A stretch of DNA of 64,000 nucleotides from an uncultured Alistipes sp. (GTDB taxonomy: Bacteria > Bacteroidota > Bacteroidia > Bacteroidales > Rikenellaceae). Below, one piece after another: positions 34,462 through 43,766 of the stretch. Numbering within the stretch: the first letter of the stretch is position 1; each line of letters begins with the position of its first letter. The stretch lies in the NCBI GenBank assembly GCA_910583985.1, contig CAJTYA010000005.1, positions 1-64,000 of the forward strand. The letters run 5' to 3'. Under the pieces are notes generated by a model, which was given only the letters and a program-made list of their open reading frames with translations, ran no database searches and was not told the origin of the DNA. The position numbers and the translations under genes are program-made.

Positions 34462-35073
34462 TCAACGTCCGTCCGACAGCGCCTCCATGCCCAAACAGAG
34501 GGTCCCCCACCCGTTCATCGCATTGAACAGCGCGATGCGGCGGTAAGCATGCAGCTCGTCGGCAGGGATCGTACCCGGCCGCAGTACGCCGCTTTCGAGC
34601 AACCGGTCCCGCATCGTACCCGCCAGCAGCGGCCTCTCCGGCGTGATCCACCGGCCGTCCTCCCTCAGCAGGGCGATATTGCAGAACGAGCTGTCGGTGA
34701 GCAGCCCCCGCCGCACGATCAATACGTCGTCGGCCTCCGGCACCGAAGCCCGCAGCGCGTCGAGCCGGCTGCGGTCGCAGAATTTATATCCGTAGTCGAT
34801 CGTATCGTCGCAGACCAGCGCCAGCGAACGGATATCAGGACGCCGATAAGGCAGAAGCTCCACGCCGCGCAACTGCCGGTCGTATTCCACCCGCACCTTG
34901 ACGACTCCCGGCGGGCATCCGCCGCCCACGGCTTCGGTCAGGACCCGTCGTAGGGACAACGGCTCCGTCGCACCGAACAGTTCCCGGCGCGTGCGGTCCA
35001 TCCGCCGATCATGGGGCGAAAGGTCGTCCCACCGTCCGTCGCACAGACGGATCGTCTCAACGCAGCGGCACAT
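34462..35073 (-). CDS. pabC: Aminodeoxychorismate lyase-like class IV aminotransferase
   Basis: 203 residues, short for the family (about 270 in E. coli PabC) but usual for the compact Bacteroidetes form. DRLLESGVLRPGTIP and AGTMRDRLLESGV near the end and DDVLIVRRGLLTDSSFCNIAL in the middle match class IV PLP enzymes (Glu/Ser-x-x-x-N of the PLP site). YKFCDRSRLDAL contains the Lys expected to bind PLP (YGYKFCDR). Acts after PabB, releasing pyruvate from aminodeoxychorismate to give p-aminobenzoate for folate. Its ATG overlaps the end of pabB by 17 bases, strongly suggesting coupling. Confidence 0.85.
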   Translation of the reverse strand: MCRCVETIRLCDGRWDDLSPHDRRMDRTRRELFGATEPLSLRRVLTEAVGGGCPPGVVKVRVEYDRQLRGVELLPYRRPDIRSLALVCDDTIDYGYKFCDRSRLDALRASVPEADDVLIVRRGLLTDSSFCNIALLREDGRWITPERPLLAGTMRDRLLESGVLRPGTIPADELHAYRRIALFNAMNGWGTLCLGMEALSDGR

Positions 35074-36052
35074 AGATTTTCTCGATCATTTCCCGATACT
35101 CGGCGGCGCAGTCGCTCTTGGCGGTGATGCCGCCGCCGCTTTTGAAGCGAAGACCGTCCGGCGTCCGCTCCAGACAGCGGATGAGCACGCCGCTGTCGAA
35201 CCTCTCGCCGTCGAACCACCCGGCCACGCCCGTATAATAGCCCCGATCGTAGTCTTCGGCCCCGGCGATGATCTCCAGCGTGCGCCGCTTCGGCGCCCCG
35301 GTCACCGACCCGGCGGGCAACTGCTCGAAAAGGATCGTGCCCAAATGCGAGCGCCAGTCGTCCGGCAGCCGGCCGCGGATTTCGGAGCTGACCTGAAGCA
35401 AAGCACCCCGATGGGTCTCCACCCGGTCGACATAACGGTAACGCTCGACGCTCACGTCGCGGGCCACGCGGCTCAGGTCGTTGCGGATGAGGTCCGTGAT
35501 CGTCGCATGCTCGGCAGCCTCTTTCCCGTCGGAGAGAATCCACCGCTCCGCCTGCGGCCGCGCCGCATCGACGGTCCCCTTCATCGGGCAAGACGAAATC
35601 GTCCCGTCCGGGGCGATCCGCACGAACGTTTCGGGCGAAAGGGCGAGAAAACGGTCGTCCAGCAACAACTTGTATTTGGCCTCCGAACGCTCGTACAGTT
35701 CACCGAGCGAGAGGTTGCAGCGCACCGGCGTGGAGCAGGTCAGATTGACCAAATAGGAATCGCCCCGGCGCAGATGGGCCGTCACCCGGCCGAAAGCCTC
35801 CGCATAGCGCTCGTACGAACAGGGAGAAGCCTCCCATTCCAACGGCTCGCCGCTTCCCGGCACCGGCCCTGCCGCATCGTTCGTCGCCTCCGGAAACCGG
35901 AACCGCACCTGCCGGACATCGATCTCCGGACCGGGAAACACCCGGCATCGCCGCAGCGCATAGTCCGCCACGAACAGAAAAGGCCGCCGCGACCGCCCTA
36001 ACCGATTCATCCGCTCACAGGCCTCCGGGGCCGCATATTCCCTGTCTTCCAT
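35057..36052 (-). CDS. pabB: Aminodeoxychorismate synthase component I
   Basis: 331 residues from ATG 36050-36052 (MEDREYAAPEACERMNRLG); an upstream start at 36133 would add 27 Arg-rich residues. The chorismate-binding domain is complete: YLVNLTCSTPV, FLALSPETFVRI, SSCPMKGTVDA, ERWILSDGKEAAEHATITDL, QLPAGSVTGAPKRRTLEII, DRGYYTGVAGWFD and GGGITAKSDCAAEYREM. No glutamine amidotransferase domain is attached, so a separate PabA/TrpG is needed. With pabC it makes p-aminobenzoate. The anthranilate synthase alternative is less likely given pabC next to it. Confidence 0.9.
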   Translation of the reverse strand: MEDREYAAPEACERMNRLGRSRRPFLFVADYALRRCRVFPGPEIDVRQVRFRFPEATNDAAGPVPGSGEPLEWEASPCSYERYAEAFGRVTAHLRRGDSYLVNLTCSTPVRCNLSLGELYERSEAKYKLLLDDRFLALSPETFVRIAPDGTISSCPMKGTVDAARPQAERWILSDGKEAAEHATITDLIRNDLSRVARDVSVERYRYVDRVETHRGALLQVSSEIRGRLPDDWRSHLGTILFEQLPAGSVTGAPKRRTLEIIAGAEDYDRGYYTGVAGWFDGERFDSGVLIRCLERTPDGLRFKSGGGITAKSDCAAEYREMIEKIYVPLR

Positions 36053-36217
36053 TCCGCCGCCAAAATTACACAACGGCCGCGACTTTGCAACCCGTCCCGG
36101 AAAATTCCGCCTGCCCCGCCCGCCCAACCGCATGCACAGTCCGCACGCACCGGCATGCGGCGCCCGAAAAATCGCCAGTCAGGACTCCGCTCCGCCCCCG
36201 AACGACCGCACGCACGA

Positions 36218-36246
36218 AAGCCGCCTCCCCGAGGGGAGACGGCCTT
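36218..36246. terminator. Hairpin after the DUF4251 pair
   Basis: AAGCCGCCTCCCC pairs with GGGGAGACGGCCTT around a 2-base loop, with one bulged position. Located about 50 bases past the second DUF4251 gene; T run weak (TTTC). Confidence 0.55.
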
Positions 36247-36295
36247 CGATTCGAACGGACGGGAAAGCCTTCCCGCCTCCGGGCTCCGAGCGACG

Positions 36296-36874
36296 TTAAG
36301 GCACGCCCGCCTCGACCTCGTTGGGCACGATCGACCCGATGTATTTGATCGAATAGGGCCCCGTTCTCAGATCGAGCACCGTTTCGCCGGTAGCCGTATA
36401 GACGTTGAAGTTGAACGTATAGACGTTCCCCTTGCCGTCCTCGGCGCTGAACGAGGTTTCCCAGCCGAACTTGGTCTGCGAGGTCTGGAAATCGAACACG
36501 CGGTCGGTATCGAAATTCGCGATAACGGGGTATTCGACGACTTTCCCCCGCATGACAGGAATATGCACCTGCAGATCGGACTTGAAAATCCCGATGTAAT
36601 AATAGTAATTATTAATCATCTGCAGACTGCCGTCGGGCTCCTGTTCCATGCTGATGGGCAGGAATTGGAACTCGCCCGACGAGGCCAGCGAGTCGAGCCG
36701 CATTTCGAACCGGCGCTGCCGCTCTTCCCGTTCGAGGGCACGGCGCTGCCGGCGCTCGGCGAGGGGTTTCCCGTCGGGAAGCGCCCCCCCGTCGGGAGTG
36801 GCGGCGGATGCGGGCACCGCCAGACCCGCACCCCAAAGCCACATCGCCAGAATCATCGTCAGTTTCATCTTCAT
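36296..36874 (-). CDS. DUF4251-domain exported protein (second of a tandem pair)
   Basis: 192 residues. A signal peptide (KLTMILAMWLWGAGLAVPASA, about 4-24) is followed by an Arg/Glu-rich helix (about 38-58) and the DUF4251 domain: FQFLPISMEQEPDGSL, NNYYYYIGIFKSDLQVHIP, FDFQTSQTKFGWETSFSAED and YTFNFNVYTATGETVLDLR. It shares the layout and several blocks with the next gene upstream, so the two are paralogues. The family is almost limited to Bacteroidetes; function unknown. Confidence 0.85.
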   Translation of the reverse strand: MKMKLTMILAMWLWGAGLAVPASAATPDGGALPDGKPLAERRQRRALEREERQRRFEMRLDSLASSGEFQFLPISMEQEPDGSLQMINNYYYYIGIFKSDLQVHIPVMRGKVVEYPVIANFDTDRVFDFQTSQTKFGWETSFSAEDGKGNVYTFNFNVYTATGETVLDLRTGPYSIKYIGSIVPNEVEAGVP

Positions 36875-36900
36875 CGTCGCACGCTTTTACGGCAGGTCTT

Positions 36901-37431
36901 CTAATAGATGGCCTGTACCGATCCGTAATAGGTCACCGTCGGGAAAGCGTCCGACGCGATGTTGAGCACTCCTTCGCGGGTGATCGAATAGATCTTCAGC
37001 GTAAAGGTATATTTATTGCCGGTGTAGAGGTTGGACGAGAAAGATACGGTCCAGCCGTCTTCGTCCTGCACGGCCGCGTAGTTCTGCATGTCGAACGTAA
37101 TGTAGTTGATGATCTTCAACCGGTAGGGAGGAACGCTGCCGGCGATGTACGGCATATCGATGTCCATATAGTTATCACGGATGGCGAGCATGTACTGAAT
37201 GCCGTAGATCGAGTGCATCATGCCGGCGGGTTCCTGCTGGAAGCGGTCGGGATTGAACTGAAAGTTACGGCTCAGCACGACGGAATCCATGAATTTCAGA
37301 TCGTTCTGGTGACGGATATCGCGTTGTTGAACACGTTCCTCGTGGCGGCTTTCCATTTCGTTTCGAGGACTTTGGGCAGAGGCGGACACGGCGATCAGCG
37401 TGGCGGCCAGCATCAGATAAATGTACTTCAT
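36901..37431 (-). CDS. DUF4251-domain exported protein (first of a tandem pair)
   Basis: 176 residues. Signal peptide MKYIYLMLAATLIAVSASAQ, then a charged helix and the DUF4251 core: FQFNPDRFQQEPAGMMHSIY, VPPYRLKIINYITFDMQNYA, GWTVSFSSNLYTGNKYTFTL and REGVLNIASDAFPTVTYYGS. The paralogue follows after 26 bp on the same strand. The start at 37431 is the Met directly before the signal peptide. No TAnnTTTG box was found upstream. Confidence 0.87.
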   Translation of the reverse strand: MKYIYLMLAATLIAVSASAQSPRNEMESRHEERVQQRDIRHQNDLKFMDSVVLSRNFQFNPDRFQQEPAGMMHSIYGIQYMLAIRDNYMDIDMPYIAGSVPPYRLKIINYITFDMQNYAAVQDEDGWTVSFSSNLYTGNKYTFTLKIYSITREGVLNIASDAFPTVTYYGSVQAIY

Positions 37432-37629
37432 AATTTTAAACCGTTAAAAAATTGACTGTTTCGATTCGATAAATTTCTGCGACGGACGATCCGAGGCTTT
37501 CGGAGCCTTCGCGCCGCCCGTCACATGTATCCCTTCCAAATTTCCTGCCTAAATCGTGGGAAGCGAGCAAATTAATCCTTCCGGCGATAAAAATCCGGAG
37601 CGGAGAGCGATTCTTCCGTCGCGAATGCC

Positions 37630-37637
37630 TATATTTG
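37630..37637 (+). promoter_or_regulatory. -7 box for the rhamnosidase gene
   Basis: TATATTTG, 49 bases before the ATG. No clear TTTG at -33. Confidence 0.55.
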
Positions 37638-37686
37638 TTTATCCGGGCCGCGTTTCGCGGTCCGATCCTAACCCGACCCGACCGCC

Positions 37687-40059
37687 ATGAAAAACCTCCT
37701 ACTCCTGCCTTTACTGCTCTTCGCCGGTCTGCTGAGCACCCCGCTCCGCGCATCGCTGCCGTTGCAAACGCCTGACGAACGCCAGCTGAAAGGGACGTGG
37801 CAAGCCCGATGGATCTGCGACGGAGCCTCTTCGCCGTTCGACTACGGCGTCTACCGTTTCCGCAAAACGTTCACGCTGAAAGACAAGCCCGATCGGTTCG
37901 TCGTCAACATTTCGGCCGACAACCGCTACCGGCTCTACGTCAACGGCGTCGAGGCCTGCTGGGGTCCCGCACGGGGCGACCTGAACCGGTGGTATTACGA
38001 GACGGTGGACATCGCCCCGCTGCTCGAAGCGGGCGAGAACGTGCTGGCCGTCACGGTGTGGAATATGGGCGCGCTGAGCCCCGGAGCCCAGATCGGCCTG
38101 CAAAGCGGCCTCATCGTACAGGGCGACACGCCCTCCGAAGACATCGTCAACAGCGACGGGAGCTGGCGCGTTCTCCGGGACGAAGCCTTTGCCCCGCTGT
38201 TCGATTTTCCCGAAGCGGGCTACGTCGGCGCTCAGGACCGCATCGACGGGAGACGCTATCCGTGGGGATGGGAACGGCCCGGATTCGACGACGGCGCATG
38301 GAGTGCCGCATCGGGCTTCTCGCAAGGGAAAACCTACGGAGCGTGGGGCTACGGCGAAACCGACCGGATATTGACCCCGCGCGACATCCCGATGATGGAG
38401 GAGACCCCGCAACGCCTGCGCTCGGTCCGGCGGTACGAGGGGCTTTCCGAAATGACCGACTTCCTTTCGGGCACGGCCCCGCTGCGCATTCCCGCTGGGA
38501 CGCGCTGTTCGATCCTGCTCGATCAGGGGCACCTCACGACGGCCTATCCCCGGCTGACCGTCTCCGGAGGCGAAGGCAGCCGCATCCGCGTCACCTATGC
38601 CGAAGCGCTGTTCGACGAACGGGGCAAGGGCGACCGCAACAAAACGGAGGGCCGCACCGTCCGCGGATTGGCGGACGAGTTCATCCCCGACGGCCAAGCG
38701 GACCGGACGTTCGCCCCGCTGTGGTTCAAGACCTACCGCTACGTCCAGCTCGACATCGAAACGGCCGGGGAACCGCTGACCGTCGAGGACTTCTACGGCA
38801 TCTACACCGGCTATCCGTTCGAAGTGCGCGGCTCGTTCGCGAGCGACGATCCCTCGCTGGACGGAATATGGCGGACAGGCTGGCACACGGCCCGGCTCTG
38901 CGCCCATGAAACCTATTTCGACTGTCCCTATTACGAACAGCTCCAGTATGCCGGCGACACCCGCATACAGGCCCTCATCTCGCTGTACGTTTCGGGCGAC
39001 GACAGACTCGTCCGCAAGGCGATCCGGATGTTCGACCTCTCGCGCTCGTTCGAAGGCATCACCGCCAGCCGCTATCCGAGCCACAAGCCGCAATACATCC
39101 CGCCCTTCTCGCTCTACTGGATCGCCATGGTCCACGACTACTGGATGCACCGCGACGACGACGCCTTCGTGGCCGAGTTTCTGCCCGGCATCCGCTCGGT
39201 CGTCGAATGGTTCGAACGCCATATCGACCCGCAGACCGGCATGCTGCGCAGCGGCATGCCCCACTGGAATTTCACGGACTGGGCCGAGGGCTGGGAGCGG
39301 GGCGTAGCGCCCGAAAGTTCGTCGTCGGGACCGGCCGTGACGACGCTCCACTTCGCCTCGGCACTGTGCGACGCGGCGGAGCTGATGGAACGATTCGGCA
39401 AAAAGAACGAAGCGAAGGACTACGCATCGCTGAGTCGCCGGCTCACCGCCAGCGTCTACGAAAACTGCTGGGACCCGCAACGGGGCCTGCTTAGAGACTG
39501 CATCGGCGGCGAGACATATAGCCAGCACGCCAACATCATGGGTATTCTGACGGACGCGATCCCACCCAAAGACCAGCACAGGGTGTTCGAAACGATCACC
39601 GGCGATCCGTCCGTCACTCAGACGACATTCTACTATAAGTTCTACCTGATCCGGGCACTGAAAAAGACGGGCTTGGCCGACCGCTACGTCGATATGCTCG
39701 GCCCGTGGCAACGGATGATCGACATCGGTCTATCGACGTTCGCCGAAACGCCGGAACCGACACGCTCCGACTGCCACGCATGGAGCTCCAGCCCCAACTA
39801 CGACCTGCTGGCCACGGTGTGCGGCATCGAACCCTCTGCTCCCGGTTTCGCCTCCGTCCGCATCGCGCCGCACCCCGGCCGCCTGAAGCGACTGCGGGGC
39901 ACCGTTCCGCACCCGCAGGGCCTCATCGCCGTCGAACTCGAACGGGACGGTAAACGCATCCGGGGCCGCGTCGAACTGCCCGGCCACCTCGGCGGGACGT
40001 TCGTCTGGAACGGCAGGAGCGTCCGCTTAAGACCGGGCTCCAACACCGTCGACATGTAA
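37687..40059 (+). CDS. GH78-like alpha-L-rhamnosidase, secreted
   Basis: 790 residues with signal peptide KNLLLLPLLLFAGLLSTPLRA. An N-terminal beta-sandwich (about 40-135: WQARWICDGASSPFDYGVY, FVVNISADNRYRLYVNGVEA) precedes further beta domains. The (alpha/alpha)6 barrel starts near residue 390 (LDGIWRTGWHTARLCAHETY and DCPYYEQLQYAGDTRIQAL), with acidic residues typical of GH78. HWNFTDWAEGW and WDPQRGLLRDCIGGETYSQH are further barrel motifs. The end is a beta domain (APGFASVRIAPHPGRLKRLR). It removes terminal rhamnose from plant or bacterial glycans, probably in the periplasm. Single gene, not in a SusC/SusD locus here. A related GH family activity cannot be excluded. Confidence 0.85.
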   Translation: MKNLLLLPLLLFAGLLSTPLRASLPLQTPDERQLKGTWQARWICDGASSPFDYGVYRFRKTFTLKDKPDRFVVNISADNRYRLYVNGVEACWGPARGDLNRWYYETVDIAPLLEAGENVLAVTVWNMGALSPGAQIGLQSGLIVQGDTPSEDIVNSDGSWRVLRDEAFAPLFDFPEAGYVGAQDRIDGRRYPWGWERPGFDDGAWSAASGFSQGKTYGAWGYGETDRILTPRDIPMMEETPQRLRSVRRYEGLSEMTDFLSGTAPLRIPAGTRCSILLDQGHLTTAYPRLTVSGGEGSRIRVTYAEALFDERGKGDRNKTEGRTVRGLADEFIPDGQADRTFAPLWFKTYRYVQLDIETAGEPLTVEDFYGIYTGYPFEVRGSFASDDPSLDGIWRTGWHTARLCAHETYFDCPYYEQLQYAGDTRIQALISLYVSGDDRLVRKAIRMFDLSRSFEGITASRYPSHKPQYIPPFSLYWIAMVHDYWMHRDDDAFVAEFLPGIRSVVEWFERHIDPQTGMLRSGMPHWNFTDWAEGWERGVAPESSSSGPAVTTLHFASALCDAAELMERFGKKNEAKDYASLSRRLTASVYENCWDPQRGLLRDCIGGETYSQHANIMGILTDAIPPKDQHRVFETITGDPSVTQTTFYYKFYLIRALKKTGLADRYVDMLGPWQRMIDIGLSTFAETPEPTRSDCHAWSSSPNYDLLATVCGIEPSAPGFASVRIAPHPGRLKRLRGTVPHPQGLIAVELERDGKRIRGRVELPGHLGGTFVWNGRSVRLRPGSNTVDM

Positions 40060-40755
40060 GTGTAAAAAGAGGCCTGCGGGGAATCCGGACAGGCATCGGA
40101 TTCGGATTTCCCGTAACCGTTCCCCTTAAGAAACAGCAAGGACGGCAGCGGCAGGGTGCAAACCTCCTTTCCAGCATAAAACGCCACCCCGATTTCGATG
40201 TCCCGACGGAAAACCCGCACGAACCCGATTTCCGGATGAAAGACGGTAGCCCTGCCGAAACAGGGAAGCGGAGCAGCCGATCGGCATGCGCGACCGCCCG
40301 CCGCGAGAAAAGAAAGCCGCTCCGACCGATACCGCCCGAAACGGCGGTACGGCAAGCCTGTCATTGCCTTATCGGCATCCATTCTCTTTCGCAAAGAGGC
40401 AGCCGAACGGAAAGCCGCAACGGCAGGCAACGTTCGGCAGGAATCGAGTCGCCGTGACGCAACCTGTCGGACAACGGGCGACCGTCGAGACGAACCGCCC
40501 TCCCCCCAAGTCCGTTACTTTTTCGAAAGAGCCGGTGCGCCGGACCGCATGAAAAGAGACGATCCGGAAAAAGTGCGCCCGCAGCCGCCTGCCGGCCGGA
40601 CGAAACCCGGTTGCCTGCCACAGAGAGGAGAGTTCGTGTCCGCACGGCGACGAACGCCCGGTGCCGGACACCGTCGGACGATCTCCGTCCCGGAGGCGGC
40701 ATGTTTTCTGCCCCGAACGAAGCGTCCATTCCACGCGACAGTCCGGACAATCGCA
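40060..40755. other. Gene-free GC-rich spacer
   Basis: About 0.7 kb after the rhamnosidase. Frames on both strands are Arg/Pro-rich and unsupported. No terminator, promoter or repeat recognised. Confidence 0.5.
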
Positions 40756-41223
40756 TTACCGGCCCTCCGACCGGTCCGGACCGGGACTCGCCGGATCGTC
40801 TTTCCGGCACGAACCGCTTTCGGACGACTCCCGACCGCCCTCGCCGAAAACCTCATCGCACGCAGCAGGCTCTCCATTTCCGGACAGCGAAGAAGGGAGC
40901 GCCGCCCCTCCGCTCGTTTCGTACACCGGAGAGCGATCCGGCAGCAACCGGACCGCCCGCCACGCATCGGAAACGCCGGGCCGTTCGACGAACGTGCCGT
41001 CCGGGAGCGGACGCAGCGCATGGACATGGGCCGACACGATGATCGGCCCCGCGACGGTCCGGTCGCCGAATTCCTTTTCCGCGCCGTCGCAAAAGGCTTT
41101 CTGTTCTTCGAGCAGCTTGCGGAATCCTCTTTTCCCGCGTGCGATGTCGACATCGCGTTGCAGAAGACGGATTTCCGATCCGACCTTCTGCCGGGCCTTC
41201 CGGATCAATACATACAGTTCCAT
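40756..41223 (-). CDS. Hypothetical protein, probably real
   Basis: 155 residues from ATG 41221-41223. The first 60 residues are an amphipathic, Lys/Glu/Arg-rich helix (MELYVLIRKARQKVGSEIRL, LLEEQKAFCDGAEKEFG). Then comes a beta-like part, PIIVSAHVHALRPLPDGTFV and PGVSDAWRAVRLL, and a Ser/Gly/Glu-rich tail. Codon use is like the neighbours (third position mostly G or C), and the composition is protein-like compared with the surrounding spacer. TATCTTTA at 41248-41255 on the same strand is one base from a -7 box. No family recognised; the tail may be an extension past a shorter true gene. Confidence 0.5.
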   Translation of the reverse strand: MELYVLIRKARQKVGSEIRLLQRDVDIARGKRGFRKLLEEQKAFCDGAEKEFGDRTVAGPIIVSAHVHALRPLPDGTFVERPGVSDAWRAVRLLPDRSPVYETSGGAALPSSLSGNGEPAACDEVFGEGGRESSESGSCRKDDPASPGPDRSEGR

Positions 41224-41816
41224 GCCATCGACAAGATAAGATTCGGATAAAGATACGAAAACGCCGGCCGAATCGGAAATCCCGCATCCGATTTCGGCGA
41301 ACCGCACCGAACGAAACAGGACGAAAATATTTTCATACGAGAGAACATCGGCATCCCGTCGCAGTCGTTCTTTTGCTTCGAGGGAGGAAAATCCGGACGC
41401 AGAAAACGGCGTTCGAACGCGCCGTCTTTCGCTCCGGCGCCTCGCGAAAAGACGAACGAGACGAAAAACGCCGAAAACAAACGAACGCCCCGGCCGAAAT
41501 TCCGGACCGCCCGCACGTTCCCGGCCATACGTTCGGCAAGCGCCCGCTTTTGTCGCCATACCGATGCAATATGCAGTCCCCTCCCGGTCGTCGGAACCCG
41601 ACCGGCAGCACGGCCCCGTCCCGGCACCTTTCGCCCGCGATCCTCCGCAACGAAACACCGGCGGCCCGGCCATCCCTTTTCAGCATTCCGACTCCGAGCG
41701 CCCGCCGCGCATTCGGGCCCGAATGCGCGGCGGGCGCCCACGGACGACTCAAGAAAATACACCTGAAAAACGCCGCCCTCCCGCAAGCCCCGGCAGCCCG
41801 TCCGCACCGGTACGAA
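41224..41816. other. Gene-free spacer
   Basis: About 0.6 kb between the hypothetical gene and the rubredoxin terminator. Apart from the possible promoter near 41232-41255 I see nothing in it. Chance frames on both strands are Arg-rich. Confidence 0.45.
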
Positions 41817-41858
41817 AAACGGAGGCCGTTCTCCCTACATGGGAAACGGCCTCCGTTT
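41817..41858 (-). terminator. Rho-independent terminator after rubredoxin
   Basis: AAACGGAGGCCGTT (41817-41830) pairs perfectly over 14 bp with AACGGCCTCCGTTT (41845-41858). T-rich on both sides, so possibly bidirectional. It lies 37 bases past the rubredoxin stop. Confidence 0.85.
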
Positions 41859-41895
41859 CGTTTTTTCATCGGCGCGACAAGGCGCGGCACCGGCC

Positions 41896-42057
41896 TTAGT
41901 CTACGGGCTCGAACACTTCCTTGCCTTCCTGACACAACGGGCAAACCCAATCTTCGGGCAGGTCTTCGAAAGCCGTTCCGGGTTCGATGCCGTTATCCGG
42001 GTCGCCTTTTTCCGGGTCGTAGATATACCCGCACACTTCGCATTTGTACTTTTTCAT
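41896..42057 (-). CDS. Rubredoxin
   Basis: 53 residues from ATG 42055-42057 (MKKYKCEVCGYIYDPEKGD). The two iron-binding pairs are CEVC at residues 6-9 and CPLC at 39-42, with the conserved GYIYDP and FEDLPEDWVCP. A single-Fe(Cys)4 electron carrier of the cytoplasm, common in anaerobes for oxygen and peroxide detoxification. An in-frame ATG ten codons upstream (42087) is less likely, because rubredoxins begin at MKKY. It is 49 bp downstream of purB on the same strand; cotranscription is possible. Confidence 0.95.
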   Translation of the reverse strand: MKKYKCEVCGYIYDPEKGDPDNGIEPGTAFEDLPEDWVCPLCQEGKEVFEPVD

Positions 42058-42106
42058 CGCTTTCTTATTTGAAGGTTTGATAACCACAGCCGTACAAATT
42101 CCGGGC

Positions 42107-43459
42107 CTAATATTTCCAGACGCCGGTATACGTCTGCGGAGAAAGGGCGCGAAGCTCCTCCTTGACGTTCTCGGCCACGTCGAGGCTTTCGATGAAATTC
42201 TTGATGTCCTCGCGGCCGATGCTCTTGTTGGTCCGCGTGAGCGCCTTGAGCGCTTCGTAGGGATTGGGGTACTCCTCCCGGCGCAGAATCGTCTGGATGC
42301 CCTCGGCCACGACGGCCCAGTTGTTCTCCAAATCCTCGTTGATGGCGTCGAGGTTGACGATCAGCTTGTCGAGCCCCTTGAGAATCGACTTGAAGGCGAC
42401 CACCGTATGGGCCACCGGCACGCCGACGTTGCGCAACACCGTCGAGTCGGTCAGGTCGCGCTGCATGCGCGAGACGGGCAGCTTCGACGACAAGTGTTCG
42501 AAGACGGCGTTGGCCACGCCGAGGTTGCCTTCGGCATTCTCGAAGTCGATGGGATTGACCTTGTGCGGCATGGCCGAGGAACCCACCTCGCCGGCCTTGA
42601 TCCGCTGCTTGAAATACTCCATCGAGACGTAAGTCCAGATGTCGCGGCAGAAGTCGATGAGAATCGTATTGATGCGTTTGAAGCTGTCGAAAATGGCCGC
42701 GATATTGTCGTAATGCTCGATCTGTGTGGTGACCTGCGAACGGTCCAGATGCAGCACGTCGTTGACGAAATGGTTGGCGAAAGCCACCCAGTCGATGTCG
42801 GGATAAGCCGCCACGTGCGCATTGAAGTTGCCGGTCGCTCCGCCGAACTTGGCCGGCGAGGGGATGGCGCGCACCAGAGCGATCTGCTTGCCAAGCCGTT
42901 CGACGAACACCTCGATCTCCTTGCCCAGCTTGGTCGGCGAGGCCGGCTGTCCGTGCGTATGGGCCAGCAGCGGAATCTCCGCCCACTCTTTCGAAAGCGA
43001 GACGAGCTTGGCGACCAATTGTTCGAGCAGCGGATAATAGACGTCGTTGGCCGCATCGCGCAGGCTGGCCGGCACGGCCGTATTGTTGATGTCCTGCGAG
43101 GTCAGCCCGAAGTGGACGAACTCCTTGTGCCGTTCCAGCCCCAGCTCGTCCATCTTGCCCTTGATGAGGTACTCGACGGCCTTGACGTCGTGGTTGGTCG
43201 TTTTCTCGATTTCTTTCACCCGCAGGGCGTCTTTTTCCGAAAAATCGCGGTACAGGTCGCGCAGCTTTTCGAACGTGCTCCGGTCGACATCGGCCAACTG
43301 CGGCAGAGGCAGTTCGCACAAGGCGATGAAATACTCGACCTCCACCATCACGCGGTAGCGGATGAGGGCGAATTCGGAAAAATAGTCGGCCAGCACGTCG
43401 CACTTGCTGCGATAGCGGCCGTCGACGGGCGATATGGCTGTCAGTTCGGTCAGTTCCAT
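42107..43459 (-). CDS. purB: Adenylosuccinate lyase
   Basis: Acts twice in purine synthesis, splitting SAICAR and adenylosuccinate and releasing fumarate. 450 residues from ATG 43457-43459 (MELTELTAISPVDGRY). Motifs: KTTNHDVKAVEYLIK, HFGLTSQDINNTA, HTHGQPASPTKLG and the fumarase/aspartase signature SSAMPHKVNPIDFENAEGN at about residues 290-308. It is the E. coli-like subgroup (about 456 residues). A start at 43540 would begin upstream of the promoter box and is rejected. Confidence 0.96.
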   Translation of the reverse strand: MELTELTAISPVDGRYRSKCDVLADYFSEFALIRYRVMVEVEYFIALCELPLPQLADVDRSTFEKLRDLYRDFSEKDALRVKEIEKTTNHDVKAVEYLIKGKMDELGLERHKEFVHFGLTSQDINNTAVPASLRDAANDVYYPLLEQLVAKLVSLSKEWAEIPLLAHTHGQPASPTKLGKEIEVFVERLGKQIALVRAIPSPAKFGGATGNFNAHVAAYPDIDWVAFANHFVNDVLHLDRSQVTTQIEHYDNIAAIFDSFKRINTILIDFCRDIWTYVSMEYFKQRIKAGEVGSSAMPHKVNPIDFENAEGNLGVANAVFEHLSSKLPVSRMQRDLTDSTVLRNVGVPVAHTVVAFKSILKGLDKLIVNLDAINEDLENNWAVVAEGIQTILRREEYPNPYEALKALTRTNKSIGREDIKNFIESLDVAENVKEELRALSPQTYTGVWKY

Positions 43460-43527
43460 AGACGAAATTCGGTTTAATGATGGATAAACGATCGGGGTCC
43501 GCGAACCGGTCCGGGGCCCCGATCCTG

Positions 43528-43535
43528 CAAATATA
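43528..43535 (-). promoter_or_regulatory. -7 box for purB
   Basis: TATATTTG on the minus strand, 69 bases before the purB ATG. The -33 region has no TTTG. Confidence 0.55.
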
Positions 43536-43700
43536 GCCAAAGAAACGGATTATCCGCACACGATCCGCCCCGAACCGTTCCCCGAAACGGACGACGAACG
43601 TCCCGCCCTCCGGTCGCAGCCTCCCGCAGAGAGCCGCGGCACGCAGCGGAGCGAACGGCCGTTCGGGTCGCCGCCGTTCGCGATTCCTGAAATTAAATGT

Positions 43701-43708
43701 TATCTTTG
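43701..43708 (+). promoter_or_regulatory. -7 box for DUF4834-mlaE-mlaF
   Basis: TATCTTTG, ending 58 bases before the ATG at 43767. Confidence 0.6.
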
Positions 43709-43766
43709 CATGATTCCGGGAACGTTCTTTGCAAAGGACATTTTCGGGCAAGCAATTCGGAACCGT

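Noticed and set aside
43710..43766. Earlier ATG for the DUF4834 protein
   Set aside because: Begins two bases after the -7 box, before the expected transcript start.
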